Part shown: positions 22,301-33,900 of the stretch, in pieces
Numbering within the stretch: the stretch's first letter is position 1
Layout of the letters: each line of letters starts with the position of its first letter
Source: Lytechinus variegatus
Lineage: Eukaryota > Echinodermata > Echinoidea > Temnopleuroida > Toxopneustidae
Length of the DNA: 64,000 nucleotides
Reading direction: 5' to 3'
Assembly (NCBI RefSeq): GCF_018143015.1
Contig: NC_054741.1
Span: 18,905,736-18,969,735, forward strand
Notes under the pieces: generated by a model
The model's database searches: none
Told to the model about the DNA's origin: nothing
What the model saw: the letters and a program-made list of their open reading frames with translations, nothing else
Made by a program: the position numbers and the translations under genes

Positions 22301-23433
22301 CTACCACTTGGTCTAATTTTCAGATGGACTAACTTCAATTGGGATAAACCCATTGTCCATGTTATCATTTGGTCTAATTACCAGAATGATCTACTGATAC
22401 CCTCATGAAGTTTGAATTGTGTATCAGAATCAGATTCATCATTTAAGTGACCATATTGAATATTTCATAAGCAAAATGATAGTCGACAGAATGAATACAA
22501 AAATGTCATTCGCATTAGATTTATGCATTAGACTAATTATCAGGAGGTAAAATTAGGTCTGAGAAAATTCTAGTGCTACTCTGAGCTGAATAACGTATGT
22601 GAACACAGTATCATAATTATTCGTGGGGAAGATTTGCTGCCTCATCATTACACTAAAACTTGTGATAATTTGAATACTCGAATATGCAATATTGTCAAGC
22701 CCTTGTAGTAATAATTATTTTTTTAATGCAACATTTTAAGAAGATCAGCATCATTGGAATGGTTGATCATTATAATTGTCCTTTTTTGCTTTTACAGATT
22801 AATGAAGAGCAGCTAAAGGGTCTTCTAGAGCAGGTCAGTGAAAAGACAGGTCGATCAGGAAAAGTCAAGGTTAGTCAATATTTTTTCTCTTTCTTCTCTA
22901 TCTCTTTCTCTTAAAGTCTATCCTGGAAATCCTTTTCACTTGCAAAAGGACTTAGGATTGCCATTTATCTCTTCTCGCCAATTAGAAAAGAAATATTATG
23001 GCTGCAAATTTAGTAACGTTTGTGTTATAACTTGCAAAACTAAGAAAAATATCAGGATAAGTCAAGGTTAGTCATATTTTTTCTCTTCTCTATCTCTTTC
23101 TTAAAATCTGTCCTTGAAATCTTTTTGACTTGCAAAAGGACTTTGTTAGGATTGCCATTTAGCTCTTTGCTGATAAAAAAAGAAAAATAATGGCTGCAAA
23201 TTTTGTAACATTTGTTTTTTAACTTGCAAATCTAAGAAAAATATCAGGCAAGTCAAGGATAGTCATATTTTTTCTCTTTCTTCTCTATATTCAAACCGAA
23301 GATCATCCCACGGGGGTAGTGTTAGCACATATTCAAATTAATATTCTAGTACATGTAAATATATGTTTTCTCTTCCATTTTCATTGTACAGTTTGACAGG
23401 AGACGGCTAGACTCGGATGATGACGACTATTAG
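10341..23433 (+). CDS. PDCD5: Programmed cell death protein 5 (PDCD5)
   Basis: Six coding exons: 10341-10406, 18224-18270, 20418-20479, 21221-21312, 22798-22869 and 23392-23433. All phases agree and all borders are GT..AG. The product is 126 residues; human PDCD5 is 125. Landmarks are [18 protein letters not shown] at the N-terminus, the core [20 protein letters not shown] spanning exons 3-4, and an acidic end LDSDDDDY followed by TAG. The family is a small helical DNA-binding-fold protein that shuttles between cytosol and nucleus. It is reported to regulate apoptosis and the TIP60 acetyltransferase and to contact the chaperonin CCT; archaea have homologues. Intron 1 is 7.8 kb and packed with transposons. 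Exon 5 ends at a donor (GTTAGT) whose surroundings are tandemly duplicated downstream. The start has a fair context (AAAGATGG). The gene is head to head with STMP1. Confidence 0.95.
10670..11938. mobile_element. Degenerate inverted-repeat element (hAT-like ends) in PDCD5 intron 1
   Basis: Both flanks carry words of the CCGATCCGATTTT / CCGAACTCCGATTTT type in opposite orientation (10690-10765 and 11860-11930). The right end, read inward, starts TAGAGCAATTACGGGATCGG. Further in, a motif TTTGATCTCCGACAAAA with purine-rich linkers repeats at about 10838, 10892, 10947, 11012 and 11066, and recurs inverted at about 11690-11780. The centre is a 110-bp tandem array. The left terminus is not clear and no target duplication was found, so the class is tentative. 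There is no coding capacity. Confidence 0.45.
11140..11655 (+). repeat. Tandem array, 110-bp unit, about 4.7 copies
   Basis: The unit contains AAGAGTTTACGATTACCTCC, then ACGATGTTGTAGAGAAGGTG and GCGTCTTTTTCGGGAGGTCA. The word GCGACCTTT (or a close variant) recurs at 11261, 11371, 11481 and 11591, exactly 110 bp apart. The two middle copies are almost identical; the outer ones have diverged. Confidence 0.9.
12034..14170. mobile_element. TIR element carrying about eleven copies of GTGTCGTACGGGACA
   Basis: The ends are TATAGGGTGATTCCATAC (12034) and GTGTGGAATCGCCCTATA (to 14170), inverted copies of each other with a TA or TATA border. Inside, the 15-bp word GTGTCGTACGGGACA or a close variant occurs at about 12052, 12219, 12418, 12440, 12617, 12636, 12656, 12676, 12692, 13622 and 13788. 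Four or five copies are spaced 16-20 bp apart near 12617-12705. The rest is AT-rich, with no transposase recognised. The repeats could be transposase-binding sites. Confidence 0.75.
14276..14640. mobile_element. Partial copy of the 'CAGTAGAGGCG' MITE
   Basis: It begins CAGTAGAGGCGTACGGCCAA and shares with the full element at 46836-47301 the words TTGGGAGACCAATTT, ACCTTGGTGGCA and CTGACCTCAGTG, in the opposite internal orientation. The matching far terminal repeat is missing, so this copy is truncated. Confidence 0.6.
15480..15725 (-). pseudogene. Decayed LINE reverse-transcriptase fragment
   Basis: On the minus strand, 15725 to about 15480 reads [12 protein letters not shown], then [12 protein letters not shown], then [20 protein letters not shown] and ML...[14 protein letters not shown]. 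This is the palm region of a non-LTR retrotransposon reverse transcriptase (VRQG..LSP..L...LFID and the catalytic xADD box). One in-frame stop follows LSPSL, and the reading frame decays beyond the fragment. The plus-strand region 15730-15910 looks like a diverged second copy of part of it. It lies antisense in PDCD5 intron 1. The clade could be Jockey/CR1-like, but that is uncertain. Confidence 0.65.
15968..16129. mobile_element. Short palindromic MITE (about 160 bp)
   Basis: The left end is GGGCCTGTTTCGTAAAGGA and the right end TCCTTTATGAAATGGGCCC. The arms extend through AACTGTTG and the stretch GCCATTATGGCAA, leaving a short central loop with CCTGATTGGCTGC. No coding capacity. Confidence 0.8.
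16908..18175 (+). mobile_element. Dispersed repeat with GTCTCACCTGC ends and internal 163-bp tandem units
   Basis: The left end contains GTCTCACCTGCGAAGCAAAG followed by a GGC triplet run. The right end contains GATGCAGGTGAGACGGCCAG, so CTCACCTGC/GCAGGTGAG is a short terminal inversion. Between them are about six tandem units of 162-163 bp (for example CATTTAGGGTCAATGAACTT at 17321, 17483 and 17646). A second right end lies at about 19590-19760. Each well-kept unit holds AGGTCAAAGGTCA and TGAACTTTGGCC. No coding potential is visible. I know it only as a dispersed non-coding repeat. Confidence 0.7.
18619..19438. mobile_element. MITE with 32-bp perfect terminal inverted repeats in PDCD5 intron 2
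   Basis: 18619-18650 and 19407-19438 are perfect inverted copies, beginning ACCATGGACCTATCACAAAT. A possible GTA duplication flanks the element. The interior is about 750 bp, GC-richer than its surroundings, with no convincing ORF. It lies between PDCD5 exons 2 and 3. The identity of the ends suggests a recent insertion. Confidence 0.85.
19590..19765 (+). mobile_element. Right-end fragment of the 16.9-18.2 kb repeat
   Basis: It carries GGGTCAAGGTCAAGTGTCAT, then GTAGTATTCAAAGTCAGCAC and CAGGTGAGACTGCCAGAGG, matching the terminal 170 bp of the larger repeat. The left part is absent. Confidence 0.65.
22855..23265 (+). repeat. Tandem duplication of the PDCD5 exon 5 donor region
   Basis: About two and a bit copies of a 191-197-bp unit. 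The anchor ATCAGGAAAAGTCAAG then GTTAGT (exon 5 end and donor, 22869/22870) recurs as ATCAGGATAAGTCAAG then GTTAGT (23066/23067) and as ATCAGGCAAGTCAAG then GATAGT (23257/23258). The units share CACTTGCAAAAGGACTT and ATGGCTGCAAATTT. The second copy keeps an intact donor; in the third it is mutated. Confidence 0.85.
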
Positions 23434-24750
23434 CTGCAATCGAAAATATTATTTATGAGAAATCCTGCATTATAACAAGTGTACTTCCTTTTGGTGAGGA
23501 ACAATGTACGGGAAGATCGAGATGTTGGAAGTGACATATCAACCTTGTGAGAACTTTGAAAGCTAAGTGGATTATGCTGCATTAGCCATGATGGTGCTGG
23601 ATGGTTGGAAAACAAGTCTGACATTCTTTGCATTGTTTGATTCCAAAATTGCAGTCATTTTACAAAATTGAATATCAAATCTTGTTTATCCTCCCGATAA
23701 CTCGTCGACATTTTCTTTCTCAAGACAATAAGCATGAAATAGGAACATGAAAGATACCTGTTCTTGGACCTGGGTTTCTAATTAGCTCATTCAGTGAGAC
23801 ATCAGGAATTTATTCTTTGGTATTCCTTCATATAACTGAAGAATGCTTTCTGACAATCTTCAGTGGTGTGTCCAACTGTGCATGCATGGACGAAAGCAGA
23901 GGAATGTTTAATAGGCACATGGTGAAAGTAGGTTGAAAACAGATTAAACAGTAGGCAAATCAGAGGAGTTAAAATCAGTCAAATGTGTCGTTAATAGTGT
24001 AAAGTCCTACTTACTTCCCTGTTTTGTTAAACATTCTTGAGCTCTACATCAGCTGTTTAATACTAAAGCCTATTATTCTTCTTTTTTTGGGGGGGGGTGT
24101 AAAATTTTATAAATGTCAAAGTTCCTGTGTAGAATGGAATTATTCTCTCAATCCCCTTCTTGTGACTTTTCATTTGATGAAAAGTCTTTTTAACTTATTG
24201 AATGATTGGAAATGGTATTGCAGCACCTCAGATCTCCTTCAAATTATTTGGGCTTTTCCAGCACTATTTCCTTCAAAATCTCTATGTGTTGACGTGAAGG
24301 GTACAGGTTTAATATTACTAATATTCAATCATAACAAAGTCAAGGGATTTGAGAGAATTTGAATGGATCATAGTAAAATCGATATTATAAATTCTAATAC
24401 ATACCTCATACACTTTTATCAACATTTAAAAAAAACAAACTTTCTACCAAGGTTATTACTATGATGGCTTAGATAATGTAATATAAAAGTTTATTCAATG
24501 AGACATAGACTATTTGATTTTTATTTACTATGTCTTTACCATTGCAATCTCCCAGACTTTCCTGGGATTGGATTTGAGTGATTGAAAGCCACCATAAGTC
24601 ATATGTGTGTATGATTCTGAGGCTGGTATTTGAGCTTGCTAATCATACCACCTGTTGTGGCTTAGAGTAAATATAATATTGAATAGACTGATCAGAACTA
24701 ACCATTATGTGAAAATACTTCTGAAGGCACAAGAAACGATAATACAAAGC
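23434..24750 (+). other. PDCD5 3' UTR and downstream sequence
   Basis: This follows the PDCD5 stop directly. No further exon is seen. The end of the transcript is not determined by eye; a foldback element begins at about 24752. Confidence 0.4.
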
Positions 24751-24751
24751 T

Positions 24752-25152
24752 CATAGAGTACCGAAGTGATGACGTTACAAAAACATTTCATTTTTTAGCA
24801 TTTCAGCTTTTTTTGGTAACATATTTTCGTAGAGCATGATGAAAAAACCCCACTACCAAAATTTGGGTGGAATCAGTCCATGGGGGCCTTAGATATGACC
24901 TCATGAATACATAATTAACCCCATTGGAGTAAGTCTATTATTATCCTGGTTCTAAATGTTAGAACCAGGCCAATAAGACATCGACTTCAGTGGGCCTAAT
25001 TATGTATTCATAGGTCATATCTAAGGCCCCATGGACTGATTCCACCCAAATTTGGGTTGTGGGGGTTTTTCATCATGCTCTACGAAAATATGGTATAAAA
25101 AATTCTAATATGAAAAAAGTGAAAATTGATAACATCACACTTCAGTACTCTT
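24752..25152. mobile_element. Foldback MITE, 'AGTACCGAAGTGATGACGT' family, copy 1
   Basis: The arms are about 180 bp inverted copies. Both contain GTAGAGCATGATGAAAAA, CCATGG and TATGACCT with CATGAATACATAATTA, in opposite orientation. The centre includes GGTTCTAAATGTTAGAACC, a small hairpin of its own. The second copy lies at 62403-62995. No ORF. Confidence 0.8.
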
Positions 25153-28100
25153 TCTAAATATTTTATTTATATTCAAATGATTGTATGTTTGTATGGAATG
25201 AGATAATGATAGTGATAGTATAATGGTATGCTCCAGAATATTATTCAACCTGTTTATTTACTCGGTTATTTAATTCCCATTAACTTTGCACTCATTTCTG
25301 GTAGTGGTGGAAAATTGGGTTAGGATGGTTATATGAAACGAGTAGGTCCGCTTTGTACCATCTTTTGTAAGTCAAATGATTGCAAAAGTAGGAGCAGTTT
25401 TTCAGATTGGGGTGTTTACAATGATACAACGTACAAACTCAATCTTTGAATGCATATTACAGCTAAACTTGCAGTAGTTGAACTTCCGTAATATTTGAGA
25501 AAGTTTTCAGATCAGGAAGCCCCGTAACACAGCAATCATCATAGCACATTTTTCTATGATTAATTCCATTGATTACAATGGAAAATCAAGCGTTAAAATA
25601 CAGCATACGATTGATCGCTAATATTTATGTTACTGGACCCTGTTTACATAAATTTTTTAAATACTTCTTTTCTCTAGAGTCGAACTGATTGTTGTGGTCC
25701 CAAAAGATTTGTCTATTAAAAAGGCAATGTTACTTGTTTTTTAGCAATGAACTCGGTTTTCCATGTTGTACATGGATACCTTAAAATCATTAATGTTAAA
25801 AACATGTGTATGTGTACATATACATATAAAAACTAAGTAAGTCGTGATAAGTGTTTTGCAAATGCAATAATAGCTTTTAAGGCTTTTAAATTCAACATGA
25901 ATCTTATGTCGATGGATCTTGTTGATTTAGCACAGATGGGAAATACATGTATGCTCTACTTACAGATCAGAAAAAGCTGTATCAGCACAATGTAATATAT
26001 ACATGTTCTTTATTCAAGAAAAAAATGGAATAAGATTGCATTAACATCTTTGTTATAATTTCAGAGTTCTTTTCATTGTGAGAAAAGACTGTATTTAAGC
26101 ACAATTTGTAATGCTGTGTGTCTGTTACATTTATACTTTTGCCATATTTCCGTGGTATTTTTTGTCGTGTGTAAATTAAATCATTTATGATATCAACAAT
26201 GCTGTAGTTATTTGCTTGTAAACTATATTATATCATAGAGTGGAAAAGATGTAATACAGAGAGAGAGAAAGAGATGAGAGGGGAGAGATGAAGGGAGGGG
26301 GGGGGGGGCGGTTCTTGGAGGTGTAAAATTAGATTAAGAAGAGGTGATTAACGTGGCGACATGAATGAAATATTAGAAAGTTTTTTTAAGGTAAACATGA
26401 AAATGTAATTTCCTCTGAAACATGAATGAAATAATATTAGAAAGTTTTTTTTTTAAGTGAACATGAAAATATAATTTCCTCTGAAATTTACTTGGAACTT
26501 AATTTTCATTTCCATTAATATTAAGAGATTTCATTGCCTTCTCTACACTCCCCCCCCCTCTCTGTCTGAATGCTTCCTCTCTTTCAATCTCGCTCACTCT
26601 CTCATCTGCATTACATTCTTTGCTTCATATTTGATGCTTTTGATATACCGGTATGCAAATACAGGGGCAGATCCAGGATTTTCAAAAAAAGGGGGGCAAA
26701 AAAAAACAGGCCTCCCAAAATATTTGCTTGACACAAAAGGGTGAGGATGGGGCACACTTGTATACAAATTACATATTTATAATAAAATATTGACTGACTC
26801 AAAGGGGGGGCAGGTAAGAAATGCCCCCCCCCCTGATCTGTCACTGCAAATAACAGCTCATGACATCACCCATTTATTTTGAATTAAATCTTCAAAATAT
26901 AAATCATTTCAGTTTGTGCATATTCAAATCATAAAAACCCTTCTGAATGTTATCTTTGCTTCAATTTTCATACTGCCCCGTCGTTGGGAGTTCCTAATGC
27001 ACTTTATACATGACATTAAAAAAAAGAAAGTTTGAACTGGTGACATTTCTGTGAACTGTGTCTGGCACATTTATTCATACATATATACACAAATATATAT
27101 ATATTCTTGTAGAATATTTCCAACTCATGATTTATATATGAAATTAATAATGAATTCTGAAACAACCTTTTGATGGAACACCTTTGCAGCTAAGGATACG
27201 GTGGAATAACAAATAGTGAAAATTAGCGACACTACTCTCCTGTTTTGTCATATGCTCACTACATCCTCAATAAAATTGCTTTTTATCAAACTACACAAAT
27301 ACAGTAACCATGTAACAAAAGACCTAATACATGTGACATAACAATCTAACAGCGCCCTCTCTCAGAGGATAAAGGAATACGTGTAAATGGAGTTGTCAGA
27401 GAGGCACCAGTAGATAAGGCCACCTTATGATTGGTCTGCGACCCCATTTTGGAATAAAAAATATTAGAATTTGATTCTAATACAGTATTGAGACATGAGA
27501 TATCTTACTGTGTAATGTTCTAAATCACCGTAAAATACCTGTATTAAACTATGTGACTATGCTAAAATCCTTATTAGAATACTGTGTAAAGCGATTGCAA
27601 TATCAAGTCGTAATGATGTCATAGCAGTCGTACGATTTATAACTAACTCGGCCTTCACTCTAAAATAAAGGCAATCATCCAAAATTGTTATATTAGTATT
27701 CTTTCAGCTAATTGATCCTGTGTCAAGATACTTATCAATAACATTTCGGAAAATGAGCAAAATGCAATTGTTTCAAAATCAGATCTTGGACCAGTCGCAA
27801 GGTGTGCGGTCGCTTTTAAGATGACAGTATAACGACATCAATGCATAAGGTCTGTTGTTCGCAATGAGTTATCTTGGACTAAATGGGTCAGGGAGGGGGT
27901 GCTTGAGGGTGTTCATACCCCCCTCCCCCATCATGAAATATGATGGGGTGACAATGAGGTACAACTAGTTGAGTACAGATTTAAAGTTAAATGCCAGTTT
28001 TGGTAACTATATCAAAATGAGTTTGTACAGAATCCAATGAAATGACCACCAAAGTGTCTGTTTGTATAAATAAAGAATATGTGCCAAAAGATTCTGGAAG

Positions 28101-30254
28101 AAATTGTGTAATTGCTGAGAAATTAGCAAATAAGCACAGGATTCAGGTCAAGCGTCGGGCACGACATTCAAAGCAATAATAATACACTGTCCCATGGGCG
28201 CTTATCTGTGTTGGTCATCTTCAGTGTGAATATTTTTCAGCGTAGATTTCAAGATTTCACAAAGTTCTGTTTATGTGACTGTACCAGATCTAGATCCTCG
28301 ATGATATACTCAGACAATTAAGCCTGGTTTTACACACTTTCTCATGAAATCAGTGTTTACTGCAACTACTGGCATTTCTCTTTAAACTTGTTAGGAATAG
28401 GCTTAAGTGCTTTATTGACATGTGTCCTAATCTACTTCTTTACTAAGAGAAATAATTCTATCCTCTCCTTATTTTCTCAAGTTTAATGCTCAATTCATTG
28501 AATTGCAATGTAAAATTTAATAAAACAATTTGATCAAAAGAGAAAAAAAAGGCACAAGGTACAATGGAAAATCATTGACATATTGGGTAAACATGTATAT
28601 TCAAGGAATGTTAATGAAAGAGGCAAGTGAAGTGGGAATGCAAAATAATGAATAGTACGATAAGTATTACTCATTATTATCCCCAAAATGCAATAGCCAA
28701 AATCAATCTCAAATTCAAACAAATTCAGAGCACAGATTTTCCATTCAAATAGACCAAATGTTAGGGCCACATGTAAGATAAATAAATAATTAAAAGTCCA
28801 ATTCAAATTATAGGTGAACAGTTCCCAGGGGAGTGTTTCATCAAAATTTTTGTGCAACAATTTGTCGGATGCGACAAGTTGTCGGATCTGACAACTTTCC
28901 CTGATTTTGATTGGCTGAGAAGCAAAGCTACTATGGTAGCCATCGGATAAAATGTCCGACAAGTCATTTCATGAAATGCTCCCCTGGTTTACAAAAAGAA
29001 AAAAAAATCAATATACCTGTATTACAGAGAATCAAATCATGATGGTAAATTCACTAATGCCCCCCAAAAAACAATCTATTAAAAAAATTGCTGTATTACT
29101 TTGTTATAATTATTCCATGAGGATTTGCCCATAATTAATGCCCTGAAAAATAACTGGACAATACAATACCCAATGGTTATAAATTCACAACAAAATTCTA
29201 TGTCACATTATTGGCATGGGAGTGATTGGAATAACCACTGTCCTCAGCATATGCAGCGAGTTTGTATGACATTTTGTCCCTCAGGGGGGGGGGGCTGAGA
29301 TGACCCACTCACATAGGCTGCTGTACAAAATTCATAAGGGTGGGGGGGGTACAAGCTCCCTCCATAGTAAAAACAACTATAGCAAGACTTGCAACAGTAT
29401 CTGGGGGCTCAATCAGCCCCAAGTCTTTTTAGGGTAAAAACAAAATAAACAAGAGACAGAATCAAAGCCAAGGGTATATTACTGATCAGTCACATGCATC
29501 TGACATATTAATATTCCCTCTGACAAGACTGACACTATTAATTAATATCTGAAATATTTGTAACCATTCCAATAAACCAGATTCCAATGATAAATGTTGC
29601 ATGAAAATATCCATTCAACAACATTACCATTCACTTTTGAATGATATTTTGCTCTGTGAACAACAAATGCATTTATAGGAAGTAAACAAACTATCAAAAG
29701 AGAGGCACCACTTGTGATTATGCATAAACAAATGAATGTGACCAACATGTAATTTCCTGAATGTGAACTGCTTGTCTGAAATATTGAAATATTTGGTGCA
29801 TACACCTTTTCCTCATTCCTTGTCATAAAAAAAGAGTTGAGTTTAATTAAAAAAAAGAGTTGTGATTGAATCAAATCAATCTAAATACTGGTAAGCTAGG
29901 TAAGCTAACAGCACCATAATTCATCTCGAATTCACTGTCCTTTGCAAACAAAAGGAGCATTCTGATTGAATTCAACAAATGCATTTTAGAAAATGAATTT
30001 TGATGTGGCTGGCTTTCCATATTTGAGATAACTTTTGATAAGGTCCAGGTTTCACAATACATGGCAAGAAAATAATCTAATCAGATCACTGTCAAAAGCA
30101 TAGTTATCTGAACATGGTAAAACTGACAGAATGAAATTGAGAATAGCCCACCATACTAAATTAACCTGACCAGAAAAATGAAAAAAAATGAAGAAAAACA
30201 AGCATCAGAGGAGTGTGAGATTTTGAAGAATTAGGACTATAAATCTGAACAAAT
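25153..30254. other. Tail-to-tail intergenic region between PDCD5 and CLPTM1L
   Basis: No coding exon is supported here. It holds low-complexity purine tracts (about 26255-26315), a near-identical 60-bp local duplication at about 26360-26480 (AATATTAGAAAGTTTTTTT), a 'ggatccaggatttt...ggggg' repeat at about 26662-26850, G-runs near 29285 and 29341, and one small MITE listed separately. AATAAA at 27269-27274 on the plus strand is a possible but unproved PDCD5 polyadenylation signal. Confidence 0.45.
28825..28987. mobile_element. Short palindromic MITE (about 160 bp)
   Basis: The left end is CCAGGGGAGTGTTTCATCAA and the right end CATGAAATGCTCCCCTGG. The arms share CGACAAGT and GTCGGA words in opposite orientation around a loop containing TGATTGGCTGAGA. 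The loop resembles that of the element at 15968-16129. Confidence 0.75.
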
Positions 30255-30855
30255 TTAAAGGACAAGTCCACCCCAACAAAAACTTGATTTGAATAAAAAG
30301 AGAAAAATTCAACAAGCATAACACTGAAAATTTCATCAAAATCGGATGTAAAATAAGAAAGTTATGACATTTTAAAATTTCGCTTCATTTCACAAAACAG
30401 TTGTATGCACATCTCGGTTGGTATGCAAATGAGGAAGTGATGACATCACTCACTCTTTCTTTTTAATTTATTATATGAAATATGAAATATTTTTGATTTT
30501 CTCGTCATTATCATGTGAAATGAAGTTTCATTCCTCCCTGAACACATGGAATTTTACTATTTTAAAATTTTGTGCTTCAGGCAAGGAGGTCCTAATCATC
30601 AAATTTGTAAAAATTGAAATATTGTATAATTCAAACAATAAAAAACAATAGAAATGAGTGAGTGACATCATCGACTCTCTCATTTGGTTGTAACTAGCTC
30701 GTTCATATAACTATTTTATTAAAAATAAGTGAAACTTTGAAATGTCATAACTTTATTTTACATACAATTTTGATGAAATTTTCAGCATTGTGCTTGTCTG
30801 AATTTTCTCTAATGATTCAAATCGACATTTTTCTGAGGTGGACTTGACCTTTAAA
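30255..30855. mobile_element. Foldback MITE, 'GGACAAGTCCACC' family, copy 2
   Basis: It starts AAAGGACAAGTCCACCCC and ends GAGGTGGACTTGACCTTT. It is highly similar to copy 3 at 45231-45838, including TTGATTTGAATAAAAAGAG. Its right edge is only 73 bp past the CLPTM1L stop codon, so it very likely lies in that gene's 3' UTR. Confidence 0.85.
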
Positions 30856-30927
30856 TGTTCCCAGTTGTAATCCACTCACAAATTGGCAATAATGTGATGC
30901 ATACTGAAATATTCTCTGCATATAATC

Positions 30928-33900
30928 TCAGTCAGTATGTTCTTTCCCCTTCTTCTCATCTTCATATGAAACTCCGTACTCATTGGCTCGAGTTTTATCA
31001 ACCGGGTACAACCTGTGTCAAGAAATAATGATACAAATATGTTTGATAGACTGTAATCAATAATCATCTCCGTACTTCATTTGTGAGATAAAGAAAGCAC
31101 AACAATGATGATATCATCATAATCATCAATCATCATCATCACCATCATCATCACCATAATAAAAGAATAATGATAACAATGCAAATCTGAAAGAAGAAAG
31201 CAGTATAACTATTATCAATATCCATTTTGTGTGAATCTTCCCCATTAAAATGGGGGGTTTTTTTTATCGAAAACAGCCTGAGTGAATAAACAATTTGTTA
31301 AGAATTCATCAACGATATTGATAGGTTTATCTTTCTTATAATCAAAGAAAAATGTATTGCTTTTCAGCATGAAGGAAAACTGGTGCATTTGCAAAGTACA
31401 AATGTAACCTTGGTAATTCATTTAGACTTTGATTATTCCCATCAATGAAAGATATTTTCATTAACATTTTCTAACAAGGGTAAAGATAAATTTAATAATA
31501 GTAATGTTAGTGTTACAGTCATCTTTGGCCAACTTCAAGTAAAATTAGGCAAAAATGCAAATGCAAAACTTCACATTCAGCAACAGTGAAAGATAACAAG
31601 AAAGAATGTTGAAATAAATAGAATACCACACTCACCATCTTTGATAGAGGTAAATAACAAATACAACGTCGTCACGGAAACATGCAACACGGTGGGCTGT
31701 CGGCATGGTGATAATGAATGCAAATACATCATCTATGAAAGTGTTGAATGCCTGTGAAAAAAAAATATAGGAAAAAAAATAGGAGAAAGGTATTGAAAAG
31801 TGTTTCAATCATATTACTTATGAAACTCTTCACTTCTCTTATATTATCAGTGAAATTTTCCATCATCAATATCATCATCATCAGTACACATGAACATCAA
31901 CTTCACCACCTCCACCGTCCTCCTCCTCATCATAACTGAAGATGTTTGCCAAGTAAGGTGAGGACTTACCTTATACATAAATGCTCTCCAGGGCAGATGT
32001 GCAACTGACTTTAACTGTAATAAAAGAATAATTTCATTTTAAAGTATATATATTTTAATACATACGTTGCAGTATTTTGAATTGCATATTCTCAAAAAGA
32101 ATGGGCATTATCATAACATACATTTATTTACTGTGGTATGAATGTTTATTACTGAGGAATGAATGTAAAAGTGATGAAATAAAATTCCACATGTGATGAT
32201 TAAGAGGGGCCTATACAGTGCGTATCAAAAAAAAGTTTACACTTAAGAAAAATCCTGTAAAATTATATATTTGTAAAATCCTGAAGATTTTTCCACATTT
32301 TAACATTGGTACAGATCCATTTAATCAAATGACGATATAACTGTCGAAACATATTTCCGCTTGAGTGAGCACCACTTACTTTGAAAAGTTAGTGAAAAAT
32401 GATTTGCGCAGAACTTTGAAATAGTTATGCATATAAAAGTAGACCTTAATCATGAAGAACACATGGAATTCAGCTAGTAAAACTGATTTGAAGATCTCTT
32501 TAACCTTTTAACCTGTTTCCTTTCCCACAACTCTTCGAGGAGTGCATTGCTCCCCACCCAACTCCCCCACACACCGAGGCCATCGTGACGATATTTGCTT
32601 TACACTGAGCTGTGAATTACATGAAATAACTTAGGCTTGATTTTCATTGTGTTAATCATTTTCAAGCTTGGGAAAAGTGTGGAGAAACAAGTATTAAATG
32701 AAAAATGAAATGTAAACCCACTTTAAATGATAAAAACTTAGTGAAAAAATGCTGGAGATGTCTGATATAAACTTTTGTTCAGATTCAGTTGTGTCCTCAG
32801 ATCCAGCTGGCACAAAAATGGTAAAGGTTGTGCTTACTAAGTGTTGAAATTTCAATTTGGGTGGAAAATTGTTACAAAATGGTTGAATGTATCCGTTTTA
32901 TTTCAATTGACTGAAAGTGCAAGGGAAATGTATGAGAAATGTTTCGCAAGGTAAGTTTGATTTCGCCCTTTCCCCTGACACAGCATGAAAACAAGCATTT
33001 CTGAGCAAACAGATTTCTGCAAACTTTACAAAAATGGACAGTGCTCACTCAAGTGTAACATTCTCTCAAAACTTTTACTTTCATTTGATAGATGAGACCC
33101 AAACCCGAGATTACATGTCAAAAAATTACCCACATGTTGCATATTTATTAATTCCCAGAGCTTTTTCAAAGTGTAAACTTTTTTTGATATGCACTCTATA
33201 TGATCTTCTTTGACCAAATAAAAGCAAATAGTCGGAAGGCATTTTCAATATTCTTATAAATAACGATAATATAAATATATCTTTTGAGATATTAATTTCA
33301 AAGCACATACATTTATTTACCTTATAATTGACAAAGAGCTGAGGTAACATGAACAAGAATCCAAATGCATAGACTCCATTCACAAGACCGTTAATAAGCC
33401 ATGAATACCAGCTGCAAAAAATAATAAGCAACAAATCAGTAGTCTCAACTAATAACATAGTTAACAACAAAGCCTCGATGAATAACAAACAAATATCAAA
33501 CAGATAAGATGGAGGGTGGACCATTAGTCAGCTTTGGTTTTAAATATATGAAAATATTGTCAGTGAGCACATGAAATATTCAAATCTTGGTAAAGTACTC
33601 AAGTAAAATGACACATATCGAGATTAACACATTTTTTTAACAGCATATACTAATACCTTTTTTTTTTAATTTGCAACTTTGTTCATTGTTAAAAAAATGT
33701 TCTTTTATCAATGTAACTCTTTGTTTGATCATTTGTAAAAATTGTTTAATTTCTTTTATTGTAATCCTTTATGTTTGGAAATGGGATCAATAAAATAAAC
33801 TTGGGGCAGGGGAATTCTCAATGAGTTAAAGGACAAATGAATATTCCTTTAATATCAAACATTATAACAATTTTTTTGTTGAGGATCTTACCTTTTATGA

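Noticed and set aside
26255-26315. Purine tract as a functional switch or terminator
   Set aside because: Simple GA and G runs are common throughout this window; nothing ties this one to a function.
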